Source: Platycnemis pennipes (lineage: Eukaryota > Arthropoda > Insecta > Odonata > Platycnemididae). Taken from it: a stretch of DNA of 64,000 nt. Both the position numbers and the translations under genes were made by a program. Of this stretch, positions 12,401 through 24,594 are shown one piece after another; position 1 is the first letter of the stretch, and every line of letters begins with the position of its first letter. Location: assembly GCA_933228895.1 (NCBI GenBank), contig OW121852.1, positions 121,453,544-121,517,543 of the forward strand, read 5' to 3'. The notes below the pieces were generated by a model that was not told the origin of the DNA, did no database searches, and saw only the letters and a program-made list of their open reading frames with translations.

Positions 12401-13330
12401 GGAAGGCCAAATCATGCGCAATTCGCAGTTTCCCTCGCTGGTCGCGGTCCTGTTTATGATTATGCCATGCTTTCTTCGTCCTCCTGCACGCACGCACGCA
12501 CTCACGCCCGACTCTTCACCCATCCTCTCACTAATTCCACCCCTTTTTCCTCTTGGGAGGGCAAGGATGAAGCCCCCTGCTCATTGGTGGCCCGCAAAAG
12601 CCCTTTCCGCCGACACTCAGCCATTAATTTACCCTCACGCGCTAACACACCCTCTCTCCGAACATCCCTTCTTTCATTACTCTCTCCTCCTCTTCTCCCC
12701 TTTTGTCGTTCGCAAAACTGTCGTCATCCTCTCACTTCATGTCTAATCCTCCCCACCCCGCCCACTTCCCTCCCTCCAACCCCCTCCACCCTCTCTCCCC
12801 TATCCCTCTTCTGCAGCCATAGTCATAAGTACGAAAGAAACGATGATTCCTTCTCGGAGACTGAGTGCGAACCTGTGAGTGCGTGTGTGTGTATATGAGT
12901 GAGACAGGGACCATTAAAAACGCTTTCACCCCGCAGTCCTCCCCATCCTCAAGCGAGACTCGTCGTTCCAGTAATAGTCGGCCCTCGCCACCCTACCATA
13001 ACCGCCTTTCCCTCCCCTTTTGCTAATGGTCGAATCGCTTATATAGTCCGTAGTCTCCTCTCGTCTCGATCACAAACGACGACGGCGCTACTGTTATATT
13101 CCCCGCCGTCCTTAAAAATCATCGTTCAGCCCTTCCCCGTCTACCCCCGTTCGTATTTACTTATGGAGGATCCACACAACCCCCGCCCTCTCCCTTCACC
13201 ACCCCTTTCTTCCCTGCCTTTTCTTGAGTCAGTCTCTCGCGAATTTCCCTTCATTGCTCACCCCCTTACCCTCTCACTCCGCCCAAACGTTCAGCTTGTT
13301 CTGTTTTTCTGTTCAGCTAAGCCGTAATCA
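12400..13330. repeat. C/T-rich low-complexity region with CACG repeat
   Basis: Pyrimidine-rich plus strand, with a CACG/CACT array near 12,484-12,504. Several overlapping frames of 100-140 codons are composition artefacts. Confidence 0.55.
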
Positions 13331-14300
13331 TCATCCTCTTCCGGCCTTTCTGGCACTAAAATCTTCTCGTTAAACGTGTCGGGGTTCGTGTGTTGTTTGA
13401 CCAATTGCACACTCGAAATTCGTCCGGCGCGTTGAAATTTCTTCTCCCCTCTGCGGTAGCAGGATTCGGATTTTATGGGCGACGCAGTCATTGTGTGCGA
13501 AATCCACAGCCGAAACTATGAATAGGAAATTTCGAAACGCATCTTCCAATGCGGTGCCCTGGGCACTTTCAGGTCACGGACGATTATGTTCTCCATATCG
13601 TGTGAGTTTAAGAAATATTGCAGTACGTGTCAATTTCCATTCTCCGCCTGCCAAGAGCTGCAACTACACTTAATGTCCTAGCGTAATATTAGTAAAGTGT
13701 TTTATATCGATACTGATAGAAAGTATCTTGGAGAAGTATTTGTCGTGAAAGATATTTATGTTCTAATAGATAATTAGTTCAAACAGTTTGCTACGCAGCA
13801 TTTTTTCCATTGAGTTCCAGTCATTTATAAACGTTACGTAAGGTGTTACCCATTTCTTTTTATTACTTCCGTCTTTCATACTTAAGACAAGTAATCTTCT
13901 AGTTGCAGTTCTAAAGATTCGATGGTCTTATACTTTCTCCCATTCCCATCCAAGGTTCTTACTTAATGCCTGCTCTCCCACGTCCATAGTCTTTTTCCAT
14001 TCCCTTCTATTCACATTTTTTCCATTCATCTTCTCCACTCTAAAGCCTCAGCAAATCTCTTTTTCTCTTCCATTCCCTTAATCGCCTGACGCCAGTTGAA
14101 AAACATGGCAAACACCACCACGGAAGCCGTGTGTTCTATGACCGACGCCACATCATTGACTAGAGCAGTGAATCCGCCACTCGTTATCGACGAGAAATGG
14201 AGATGAACGTACTGAAGAAACGATCTGGATAAAAAAAACAGTCAAAAAGTTTTGAAATATCCTGAGGGATCCGGAGTCTGGGAAGAAGATTGCAAGAATA
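13330..14300. other. Mixed background, no gene seen
   Basis: A short CpG-containing stretch (13,340-13,490) is followed by ordinary AT-rich sequence. I see nothing further. Confidence 0.5.
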
Positions 14301-14358
14301 AAAGCGGTTCTTCCTCTAACTCTGGGTCTCTTTCTCTATCTCTCTCTTCCCTTTGTAG

Positions 14359-14411
14359 GTGACATTTATATTTTTGCAGAGGAAAGCAACCAAAAATAAG
14401 AAGAGGTGGAG
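14359..14411 (+). other. Possible 53-nt cassette exon
   Basis: A pyrimidine tract (about 14,318-14,356) with a CTAAC branch-point-like word precedes TTTGTAG|. An alternative acceptor, TTTTTGCAG, ends at 14,379. The segment ends at GGAG|GTGAGT, a strong donor whose GT is at 14,412. Exactly one of the three frames is open; it gives a basic Lys/Arg/Asn-rich peptide. There is no homology evidence and no neighbouring exon. Confidence 0.15.
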
Positions 14412-14419
14412 GTGAGTTT

Positions 14420-15350
14420 TCACCAAGAAAATACTTAGATATCTTGGACAATGAGAAAATTTCGCCGAGAATCGGATTTTTTTTTAATATCCTCTCTGTG
14501 TGCTTGAGCCAGCCATTAATTTTTCCCTGTGCTTTATTTATTTTTTCCCCGACGTGGTTATTTGAAATGCACATAAATAAAGCATCGGAACTCGTGAAAA
14601 TCGCCCATTCTCATAGATCCCCGTCTTTTGGTTCATTAGAATTTCACGTCACCCTGTCTGTCGTCTGTTTTCCCATTCCTCCACGTGTCATCATTTACCA
14701 AAGCCTTGAAAATAACCTCATCGAACTCACAAGCGCACATACACAGTTTCTGCTTTCCACTTCATAGCAATGCTATTCCATTTTTTCCCAAGAGATGTTA
14801 GAAGCGAGTAGTGAGATGTACTCGTTCGGTGGTGAAAAAAACGCGTTATTTTGGTGTTTGCGCATGTATATTCCCCGAGTTATTTGTTGCCCGCTCATTT
14901 TTGATGGTTTCCACGTGGGACTTGCGTGTTCAATCCCCTTTGGAACGAGTCCATGGCGTCATGTCGTTTCGAATACCCGAATCGGTCGTTCCATCGTGTT
15001 TTCCAGCGGGGACGCAGACCATGGGAAAAAATTGAATTTTGCGTTGCAGCGTTTTACGCATTAACTTTAATCTTGTCTTGCAGAGGGATGGCGTGCTACT
15101 TCAGTTTCTAGAATCGGGTTTCATTCCTAATCGAGGAATTTGGCTGTAGCCAGTACAGCAGTTAAGGTGTAAATTTACAATCGTGCTTCAGGTACACTAC
15201 TTCCATCAATGCAGGGGCAAATTTGTTACCAAGGGATTTAAATAATTGATGGAAAGTATAGTTTAGACCTTATGTAGATAGGATGCAGATTTTTGCTTCA
15301 TAGTTTCTTACTTCAGTCATGGCTATGTTATTGAAACATTTGCGGCAGTT
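14420..15350. other. AT-rich background, no gene seen
   Basis: Short overlapping frames only. Confidence 0.5.
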
Positions 15351-15354
15351 CAGG

Positions 15355-15690
15355 AGCCGAGTTGGTGCAGTGTTTAGAGTAATAGAGCCCCTCATTGGCA
15401 GAGCTCGGGTTCGAATACCGGCAGTGGAAGATATTTTTCATTGGTAATCCGGCCCACACCTGAGTGTATTTCGGAGTACATTCGAGAGAATTACTCATTC
15501 CGACAGACGGGACGTATAGCCGTGGTCCTCTTGCCGTCTTTCCGTTTAGAGCAGGCTAACGCTGATGCCGGGTTTCTCTTCATCCTGCCTCCTTTCTATT
15601 CCCTTCCTTGTACATTTCCTCCCGGTCTAAAGCGCCTATAAGCGTGGATATGGACTTTAAAACACATATAAGGATGAGAAATAAAAAATA
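15355..15690 (+). mobile_element. tRNA-derived SINE, main family, near full length
   Basis: The head reads GCCGAGTTGGTGCAGTG (box A-like), followed by GGGTTCGAATACC (box B, about 15,407-15,419). The body holds GGCAGTGGAAGATATTT, ATTGGTAATCCGGCCC, GGGACGTATAGCCGTGGTCC and GCTGATGCCGGGTTTCTCTT, and the tail reads GGATATGGACTTTAAAA. The same blocks occur in the same order at 27.55-27.87 kb and in part at 41.5, 57.4 and 57.9 kb. Such elements are copied by RNA polymerase III and mobilised in trans by a LINE. Confidence 0.8.
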
Positions 15691-18370
15691 TGCGCACTAT
15701 AATGTACTACACTCTGTGTTTTCAGTCAAGGAAATATAATACATTATTATCAGGTTTGTACTAGAAAGATTTTTGAATCGGATTAATTTATATAGTGAGC
15801 AGTTCCAACTGCACAGCTCGTTACAAAATAATAATATTTTTACCTATTTAACTACTCCAAATTGATTTATTACTTAACTCTTCTGAAATGAGTCTATAGC
15901 TACTAAATCTACCCAATAATTTTATTTTTTACTGGTTGTAACTAAAGAAGGTTTTCAATTAGTTTCTAGCAGCAACTGGATGCAGGCTGCAACTTTGTCG
16001 CGTAAATATGTTAATACACATTTCAAATTCTTTCCTCACTGTGTAGCAATTTTCATGGCTACCATTCAGACTTGTGACCGTGGCAAAAAACTATTACAGA
16101 AGCACAGAAGAAAATAAGTTTCCTGCCTCTTTGTTGGAAATGATTACACATCTTTGGTCTTGGGAAGGCATATTATTTTCCGGCAATTTTTGGCTTAATG
16201 GCACTGCTTGTTCCTGCACAAAAAGTTCTGCGTAATGCCGGAGACATCTAGGCGATTTCGTAATCACGAACGTTGTAGATCATGGGATGTCGTAAAAAGT
16301 AACCGCCAATAAAGGCATTCCTGTTCATGACGTATCTTTCTCTTGTCCCTCCGTTTTCTTTCTTACTACGCCAAATTTCCTCAGCTCTTCCACAGTTTCT
16401 TTCCCTCTTGCAGTGTCTCATCTCGTTTGTTGTAACTGTTTCGTCTTCTCGCTCCAAATTGCCGTTTTTTCTTTATCGGAAGCTCCATTTAATCATTGCG
16501 CTCAATTATACACAACACAAGAAACTTGTCTTCTGAAGGCATTAGCAAGATAGATAGGTAATGACATCGAATAGTGGTCGAATCGTCAATTGGACTGTCT
16601 CTTCCCCTATAGGTTCATCTCCTCGGTACTAATGGCATCTGAGCAATATTTTCATTTATTTCAAAGGCCAAAATCTCCCAAATAGGAGCACATTTTTTGC
16701 AGTCAGAGGAACATTATTTCTAATAGTTTCAGATCAGAGAGAATTATTGATTCTGAAATAAAGGAGCCCTTATGTGCTACCATGGGTTCTACAACAAATT
16801 GTATTCATAGTTTAGCATGTCATTGATGCCCCATTAATTTACTCTATGACGTCTTAAACCAAGGAGCAGTGCAACTGGATTTGTTTTAATATTTATAAAA
16901 TTGCTTCATTGTTTTTTCTGGCCTGAATTCCAAACAGTCAGTACCTTCAACATTATTTTACATATGAATTAAATAGCAACACATAAGATAAGCTTCATGC
17001 AAGACCTCTACTCTTTCATATTTATAATTGATTTCCTGTCACATAATTAAAATAATATGTTTTTTTACGATTTGAATGAGATGTTTAAAAGATGAAATGT
17101 TAATTCTCAAGAATACCGTCTCCGTCGTCTAGAGAAAAGTGGTTTACTAGTTCCGTCACGTGAGTTCAAGGGAGACTCAATTGCACAAAAAGCGGAAGAA
17201 AGAAATATTATGTGTACACGACTGAAACGGCGAGTCTATTCTTAATTTTTTACTTTTTGCCTATTTCCCCATTTCACCTACATTCGAATGACTAAATAGC
17301 CCAAAAGGATCGTTCGTCACTTATGGCAAGTTTTCCGCTCATGATTATCAGTTTATTCCTTCAAAAACTTAGCAACACATTTGAAAATTTTATAAACATT
17401 TTCTGCTAAGTTTTCTATGAATATGTGCGTAAAGCAGTCCTCCTTGAATCCTAAATAAAGGACGTAAATCGAAAATAGTCTACTTTGCTAATGTGTTTTT
17501 CATTTTTAGCATTTTCCACCTTTGATACTGCTTCCTGTATCTTACCACTTCACCTTGGTTGTCCTTCGTAGAAAATACCTCAGAACTAAGCGTAGCCACT
17601 GCCAGGGCAGAAGTTGAGATGACAACTCTCTTTCGTCAAGAGGTCTTCTTGATTGGACTCTGAGCTTCCAATCATGTGAGCGGGACCGAAGGCGGGCAGG
17701 AAATAAACTAGGACGTACATAGTGCAACTAAAATGTTTGATGTGCGTTCCTCGTTTGTCGGAAGACAAAATGTGATAAAAGCTTCAATGAGTTCACGAAA
17801 TTTCGAGCGCCGCTATCGTTGAGTGACTTCTTTCCGGTTAAATCCAGCTACGATGAAGCAAGCGCTTTTCCTAGTTATTTCCATTTTACAGATACCAATT
17901 CTATTTACCTCCGAGGATTGTGAATGGCTCTTTGAATTTATTTAACAAATAGTGATCACCTCGTTTCGTTATTTCGTGGATTTTCTTGTTGCTCACTCTC
18001 AATTTCGGCATATCTATAATCTCGTTGCTGCTACAATGTTCGTACCCAGCCGCAAAGATCCTGGTTTAACGGCCATAGATTAGTTAGGAAACTTGTGCTA
18101 GGTTGGGTAGCCCATTTATTTCTGTCAAGAATTTTCAGCCGTTCTGGTGGAATCATAAGGAAATCGAGTTTTAGGGGAAGCAGGCAGGCTTCTAATCCCG
18201 TAGGTGTGGAATTAAACCTCGGTGGCGGCACAATTTTTTCTACAAATGAGGTGCTGCTCCAATTGGCTACTAGGTCTTCAAGATGAAAAGGAATTTTCTG
18301 TTGCATTTGGAACGTATCAGAGGATAGAAATGCTCCTTTTATGTACCTTTTTAAAAGTGTATATGATTTG
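15690..18370. other. 2.7 kb AT-rich background, no gene seen
   Basis: No retroposon, long inverted repeat or convincing coding frame found. Confidence 0.55.
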
Positions 18371-18379
18371 ACAACATAG

Positions 18380-18444
18380 AAACACGAGCCAAATCCACAA
18401 ATATAATAAACTATGTATTATTTTTGTGGATTTGGCTCGTGTTT
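18380..18444. repeat. 22-bp-arm inverted repeat (hairpin)
   Basis: The arm beginning AACACGAGCC at 18,381 is the exact reverse complement of 18,423-18,443, extending to about 22 bp. The loop is 21 nt and AT-rich. An imperfect extension (catagaaa against tttctttctatg) follows outward. It could be a tiny foldback element or a small-RNA precursor; the sequence alone does not decide. Confidence 0.8.
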
Positions 18445-19220
18445 TCTTTCTATGCTATCATGTTTCACTTCCACTCCATATCGCCAGAATCTTCAGAAAC
18501 TGTATATGTTTTAATACCTCCTTCCATTTCATTTACTGGTTTCCTGCATTAGAATAAACAAGCACTTATTCAGATCGTTGTACCATTAGAATGCCTCTAA
18601 TGAATTCTCTTTGCACATGATATCATTTGCACCCTTCGTGAAATTATCCAATTAAGCTATGCAAGTGAGTTGGAACTGGATAGAAAGATCACTGATTTCT
18701 GATTTAACCTGGCAGACTCCAAAAACAAATGCACCTTCTGTTCTCCTTGCTGCGCATAGCTTGGTACGGATGCGGGATAAAATACTTCCTCACCTCCAGT
18801 TATTTTCTGGTTGCGCTCTCTAAAAATCGCATTTTAACGAGACATCAATTTTGTAAGTCTCGCCCAGAAGGCTTCAACGTGGCTACTGTTAAAAAATTAT
18901 GTTATTGACCGACGCGTCATCTCATCCCGGGAATTCATTTCTTCATGCTTTTGTTTTCCGTAAAAAAATCCACAGTTTTTTTCTACGCCCCGCAAGCTTC
19001 CTCCTGTCCATACCCATTCAATACGCTACCCAATTTATTGCTGATTACTCTTCATGATTTGTTCCCTACCCAGAACACACACACACACTCACGTAACATG
19101 CCCGCCCGCACCAAACACTCATTTCGGCGACGAACCCGTTCCATCAGTCCAAAGCCTTCCACCAGCTCACCTCTAATCTCATCGCATGGAAGATAATGAA
19201 ATAACGGCGTTCAATTTTTT
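18445..19220. other. Background with CA microsatellite
   Basis: A short CA repeat lies near 19,075-19,089. Nothing else is supported. Confidence 0.5.
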
Positions 19221-19420
19221 TCGTTGATCACGCTCACCTCCTTTTGTCCTCATCTTTCGTTCCGTCGGATGGAAAATTCTCTCTCTTTCTCCTTCTTTCT
19301 CTCGATTCTCCACGCTCCCACCATCCCTCCCCCAGGGCGCGAAGCTATCTCCCTATCCCGCTGCCCTATCCCTTCCCCTCCCCAGAAACCCCTTCGATTC
19401 TTCCTCTCCCTTTAACCTGA
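19220..19420. repeat. C/T-rich low-complexity tract
   Basis: Pyrimidine-rich plus strand of about 200 bases without coding signal. Confidence 0.5.
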
Positions 19421-20125
19421 TTATCCTCACCCTTTGATTGAGATTTTTCTTGCTTCCACAGTAGTCGTAACGAATCTCTTCGTTTCCCAGGAGAAAAAAA
19501 TAGTCACAAACTAGGTTTCCGGTGTACGCTGGCGCTTTTTATTAATTTGTTGCAGATTGGATGTATGGCATCTGTTTTTCAAATATCGATCCCCATGAAT
19601 AATTATGGCAATGAAGTTAATCGCGCTTAGGGCTATTTTTTCCTGTTTCCCTCGCCCAGTGATGCCTGAATAAAAAGCTGGACGGAGAGGTAATTGAAGT
19701 GTACCTACCAACGGAACGAAACGCGATGCACGTCCTGTATCCCATTGCTAATTACCCGGAGAGCAATGAAAAACTCGATGCGTATGCAATATTTTTTCCC
19801 AATCCAGGATTTGGCTCTATTTAAATGTTTCATGGTAATCCTCAACGTTATAATATTTCTACAAAGCAATGTGTAAATATTTTAGGTTATTGTAGTCCGG
19901 CATTATTAATCTTCGCCATATTTCTTTACTTTTTCAGCTCTCGTTGTTCACTGTGAACTTGAAATTCCATTGGAGTTACCTGACTATGTGTTCTGTGTTT
20001 CTAGTGAACTCTCCTCCTTACCTTAAGTACATTTAATATTGTCTCTTTCGGCCATTTATGTGCGCATCTATAGCAATACTGTGGCACATACAATTTATTG
20101 ATACGCATTTTCATGTCATTCAACG

Positions 20126-20217
20126 TTGCTAATTTTTTGTCTCTTTTCATTGCAGGTGAGTGCGTTTCTGCTTCCTTCGGACCGAATCCCCAGATTTGTC
20201 AACTCCCTAACGTGAGT
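20126..20217 (+). promoter_or_regulatory. Putative recursive splice site with adjacent RS-exon donor
   Basis: The sequence has a CTAAT branch-point-like word (20,129-20,133), then a T-rich pyrimidine tract, then TTGCAG|GTGAGT. The acceptor AG ends at 20,155 and an ideal donor begins at 20,156 with no exon between. That is the definition of a recursive (ratchet) splice site, known from long introns in flies and vertebrates. A second GTGAGT starts at 20,212, so 20,156-20,211 (56 nt, open in one frame) could act as the RS-exon used for exon definition, or simply be a 56-nt exon. Either reading implies a plus-strand gene whose intron spans this point. Only sequence signals support it; no flanking exon was identified. 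Confidence 0.4.
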
Positions 20218-20219
20218 CT

Positions 20220-20940
20220 CACTTTTACAAGCTTTCGTACAAAATAATTGCTAATTTTTGTATTTTAGCAGACGTTAGCTATGAGATGTTACATTAAGTC
20301 ATTTATTTTTATTTTACTTTACTCATTAGATATTAACCATCTCCAAGGCTCTACTGGAAAGCAAATAAATTCAATGTGATTTTTCGATTAAATCAAATCG
20401 GACGGAAAGGTCTCGTGAGTGGCTGATTTAACTTTTTGACAGAACAATGATAGGGTTTTATGTCTAATTACAGATAGATAATTCGCAAAATGATTATTAT
20501 TGGGTGAATTTTGTTGTCATCGCCATTTAAACGTCTAAGTGATATCTCGCGACACGTATTTAATGATTTAATGGTGATCGTATAGTGATACTCATTAAAA
20601 CATAAATCACCTGAAATTGTCATTAGCTCTCTATTGAAAATAAGCCTACAGCAGCAGACAAAAATGAGTGAAATTTGATTCACCTTCGAGGTGGGTTTCA
20701 GGCTATCTGCTCAGAAGAATCGGGTGCATCTTGAAAGCTTAATAGATGAATATGCTGATACATAGTTCAGCCAGAAAAAAATATTGGAGCTTGATTAATC
20801 GTGAGCATTGTAATTCTGTATTTTCTGAAGATGATTTCTGTCGTATATAAGACAAATTTTCCGTCAACATTATTTGTTTCCGTCCATCCTGTACTCCCCA
20901 ATGTGTGGTCATTCCGGTCATTCCATCGCAAATTCAGCTG
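20220..20940. other. AT-rich background, no gene seen
   Basis: Nothing supported between the splice-like signals and the GC patch. Confidence 0.5.
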
Positions 20941-21404
20941 TTTTTAACTTTGACGCGCGGCCGGAAGTGTTCGACTGTGAACATTAGACTAAAACACCTT
21001 GAGAGTCCTCACACCTCGACGAATTGGTGGCAGAGTCCGATAGGGGGGGAAATGTTTTTTTTTCCCTGGGTGGGCGCTGCCACGGCTCATCATCTCTGTT
21101 TTTTGTCTTTACGGACGAGCGGACGATTGGTATTCCCCGCGAGAGCAGTTCTGCGAACGATCGTTTCCAAAATGGGTCCGTTCAACCCGCGGGCGAGCGA
21201 CACTTCCCCCTGCCAACCAGGGCCCCACGAATCACCGTCGATCCCGCAATCTCGGCTTCTCGTTGTGCGACTCTACTTCCGCCCTTCGCGTCCGCTCCAA
21301 TCGTGGGCGGCATTCACGCGCCTTCCGTGCGTCTCCACGCCGAAACCGCATTGATGCGACTCGGTGAATCCTTCTTTGAGGCTTGCATGGGTGTGTGTAA
21401 TTAG
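20940..21404 (+). other. CpG-rich patch ending at a donor-like site
   Basis: A roughly 460-bp GC/CpG-rich island in AT-rich surroundings ends at TTAG|GTGAGTTGG (GT at 21,405). Frames at 20905-21354 and 21024-21404 are open but overlap each other, and a minus frame is open too, as in any CpG-rich sequence. It would fit a non-coding first exon or promoter region, but no initiator or TATA motif is clear. Confidence 0.2.
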
Positions 21405-21409
21405 GTGAG

Positions 21410-22260
21410 TTGGCCAAAGCTAACGCTGCGCAATGAATTACTGTGCAGGGTTTTTTCCGAACATATTGCATTAAAAAAGATTTTTTACTTGTTTTTTTTA
21501 TTCTTTACGCCAATGCTGCTCACAATTTTTTGTTTCCTGCAGTTTGTATCCTTGGAGAGTAAAAAAAGGATAGGCCTCTATGAATACTTAATAAAAAATA
21601 TCAATATGTTAGATAAAGTCTTTATTTTAACATTAATTTCAATTGATAATAACCTCCCTTTGCCCTATTTTTTCTTGGATAATGCATTCTGGAGTTTTTA
21701 TACAAATTTCTTTCGTGATCGAATGTTTTTAATATAAATTGATGAGTTTGTCACCCAAATATTTATACATTTGTGTGTCTCTTTGCATAATGAGACTTAT
21801 AACCTTCCGGTTAGTTTCTGTCTCTGAATATTACCTTAGGATAATTCATGCATGAGACTTGGATAGAATATTTAAAAAAAAACATGCGGCCAAGGCATGC
21901 TCTCCTCAAACGGCACCATTGATGAATCTAGCCATACGGCTAATAGAAAACCACCTATCTCATACTTAAGTGTATTTGAAAGTAAAGGCCAAAGTGTATC
22001 TTCATATCCAGCCGTCGCGACATGAAATCCTAACGTTATATTGCTGTTTAAATGTAATTTGCGGAAAAAATAGCCAATATAAAAACGAAATAGCTTTTGT
22101 TGAATTTTATTTTTATTCCCACTCCAGTCTTCCTTTCGTACACCCCTAATTCAGGTTCGTGAACCATTCGCGCCTTGTACGACTGATCAGGCGCAGGAAA
22201 ATTGCATGGCCCTGCGAAACTCGGCAGCATTAGAGGAATCTAATTTTTTTTACAAATATT
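21410..22260. other. AT-rich background, no gene seen
   Basis: A 110-codon frame at 21405-21737 is Phe/Leu/Ile-rich, matching the AT-rich composition; it is not called. Confidence 0.5.
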
Positions 22261-22780
22261 CCTCAATTTGGTCGCGCTCCGTCGACGTAATGGGAAAGAC
22301 GACCGCTCTGGAAGAATACTTCGCATTGGCTCCACGCATTGCACATTACCATCTCGCCACGTATTTCATTTCCCCGTGCCCCGCGCCCCTCTCTCTTCAC
22401 CTCGAATATCCCCCGCACCCCCTCGCCGCATCCGCCCGGGGTGGGTGGCTTCCAATGAGCCCGCATCCCGAGCTCAGCATCTGCCCAAGCGAAGACCTGT
22501 CTCATTACCTAGCCGTCGCGGGCATGAATTTGATTGGCTTCTCTCCCTCTCTCTCTTCCCTCTCCTCTCATCCTCTATCTCACTCGTCTGCCTTATATCT
22601 CCTTATCTCTCTCCTCTCCTCCCGCTTTGCCCATCCTCCCCTCCCTTCCTGTCCATCGCAGCCTTGCTTATTGCAGCGCACTGCCGCTTCCGTTTTCTGT
22701 GAATTTGGGTTTCCATTCTCGAGCATCTCCTTCTCTGGCTTTCCCAGTAATATATCTCTCTGCTGTCTCATTTCCTTCGA
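22260..22780. repeat. CpG patch passing into C/T-rich tract
   Basis: The left half is CpG-rich; 22,540-22,680 is strongly C/T-biased. Three overlapping plus frames and two minus frames are open because of composition. No domain is seen. Confidence 0.45.
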
Positions 22781-23500
22781 ATAGTTGCCGGAGCTCTGTG
22801 GTCCTTATCCTCAGGATGTCCTGGACTGTTTTTCAATTGATAGTGCCGCGTTAAACATTGCAGGTGATTCAATTGCAAGGAACTGGTTTATCTCATCCGA
22901 GGGTAAACTAGAACACCTTGTATGTCTGAATTTCTCATTCTAGGGAATAGAGGGGAAAAAGTGTTTTTGTGACAAATGATCTGAAAATTCCTTAAAAAAT
23001 TTACAAATGAAATGAGGGGAAAGTTTGCTCTCAAAGCGAACTCAAATGACGTTCAAGCATTCTACTCTCAGTTAAATCATGTAAGCACAATGTAAGTCAC
23101 GAGGCAATATAATAATTTAATTCCATAAACTTATTTGGCATTCTGAATTCTGGCAATTTATCGCAGGCAATTCCCATAAGCATTTCATCCGCATCAACTA
23201 TTTTCTTTGAAGTTTCTAATCAAGTATTGACTTATCACTTGTAGTCAATCTCAAGTCCATATTCGTCTGCTTTCCCCAAGGTCGCGGGTACAAACGTCGG
23301 TGTTGATTTTGTTTTAGGTTCAAGTTAGGTTTGACCATGCCATTGAAGAATCATATTATTTGGAGGACTTTAAAACTTATTAGCTTCCACTTCTGATATG
23401 AAATGATATCACTTCCATATCTTTTGTATTTCAATAAGTCTTCCTTAGATTCCCAGTTGGCTCTGCTATTACTGCTAAGTCGTCTGCAAATTGCAGCATA
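22780..23500. other. AT-rich background, no gene seen
   Basis: No supported feature up to the LINE 3' tail. Confidence 0.5.
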
Positions 23501-23502
23501 CT

Positions 23503-24573
23503 TCTACATCTACATCTACATAATACCCTGCAAGCCACCACAAGGGTGTGTGGCAGGGGGTGATTGCTCACCAAACATGCACTACATATCATGCATAAAA
23601 AAGGAATAGTATTAATATAGTAGTCAGAACTACACTATTTAAAAAAGATAGAAATTGCAAAGAAAACATGCAAAAACATTCTGTTAGTAGGGTTAGCTTT
23701 AAGTACTCATACCAACATGCAGCTACCAATGCTATTCATTGCTACTCTCCGATAGGACATATTTACCGTTATTCGTATCTCTAATTGTGCGAGGGAAAAA
23801 GGACATTTTGAATCGGTCAGTTCGGCAATCAATTTCTCTAACTTTATGATTATGGTCCAGTCTGCCATAGTAAGTTGGGGTTCGTAAAATATTTTTAACA
23901 TCATCACTGAAAATATTGCCTTGGAATTTGTGGAAGAGATTAAGTCTAAATTTCAACCTGCGATCTGACAATGATTCCCATTTCAATTCATTTAATAGAC
24001 TGGTTACGCTAATATAATTATCGTATCGTCCCTTTACAAATCTTGCCGATCTTCGCTGCACACGTTCAAGTTCATTACTTAGACCGATTTCGTAGGGATC
24101 CCATACACTGGCAGCATATTCCAAATGAGGTCTAACAAGGGAAAAGTAGCTGATTTCTCGTACATGATCGTCACATTTACCCAATACTCTTTTAATGAAA
24201 CCCAGTTTGCGATTCGCTTGACCCATTTTTTCACGAATGTGTTTACCCCAGGAAAGATCATTTGTCAGTCTTATTCCAAGATATTTAATGGTTTCCACGT
24301 TTGTTATTTCATTATTACTTATTTTGTAAGTGGTAGGAGGAGAGCTATTCTTTTTACAAAAATTCATTACAAGACATTTATTAAAGTTTAATTCTAACTG
24401 CCATGTATCACACCAAGTTTCAATTGCTTGTAGGTCAATATTTAAATATTCTTTATCGTTCGGGCATAGAATTTCCCTGTACACTACTGCGTCATCGGCA
24501 AATAGACGAAGCTTACTTTTTACCACATTTTGGATATCATTAATATACAAAAGGAATAGGAGTGGACCTATAC
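23503..24573 (-). mobile_element. 5'-truncated LINE, copy 1 (subfamily B)
   Basis: The element runs right to left. It starts inside the reverse transcriptase (about 24,573), passes the end of the reading frame (23,732) and a 3' UTR of about 200 bp, and ends in GGTGGCTTGCAGGGTATTA plus TGTAGA-type units at 23,503-23,521. Copies at 41.7, 42.3, 59.0 and 60.0 kb share the same UTR words (GCAT..ATCATGCAT, GTTAGCTTTAAGT, CCAACATGCAGCTACC). A short repeat tail instead of poly-A is typical of the CR1/L2 side of the LINE tree. The endonuclease and first half of the RT are missing. Confidence 0.85.
23732..24573 (-). pseudogene. Reverse transcriptase C-terminal half, frame intact
   Basis: About 279 uninterrupted codons cover the end of a LINE reverse transcriptase. 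In order they show IGPLLFLLYINDI, the catalytic FADDAVVY box (about 24,500-24,480), NKCLVMNF, KYLGIRLTNDLSW, SLVRPHLEYAASVWDP and ELERVQRRSARFVKG, then a Cys/Arg-rich C-terminus ending at 23,732. The protein copies LINE RNA into DNA at a nick. The catalytic motif A (DFKKAFD in copy 2) and GVPQG are absent, so the protein is dead. Codons upstream of about 24,573 belong to unrelated tRNA-like sequence, so the ATG-started frame at 24,694 is a chimera. The intact frame suggests a fairly young insertion. Confidence 0.88.
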
Positions 24574-24594
24574 TTGTTATATACCGTTGCACAT

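Noticed and set aside
22206..22784. 192-codon plus frame
   Set aside because: Ser/Leu/Pro-rich translation of a pyrimidine tract; other registers are open too.
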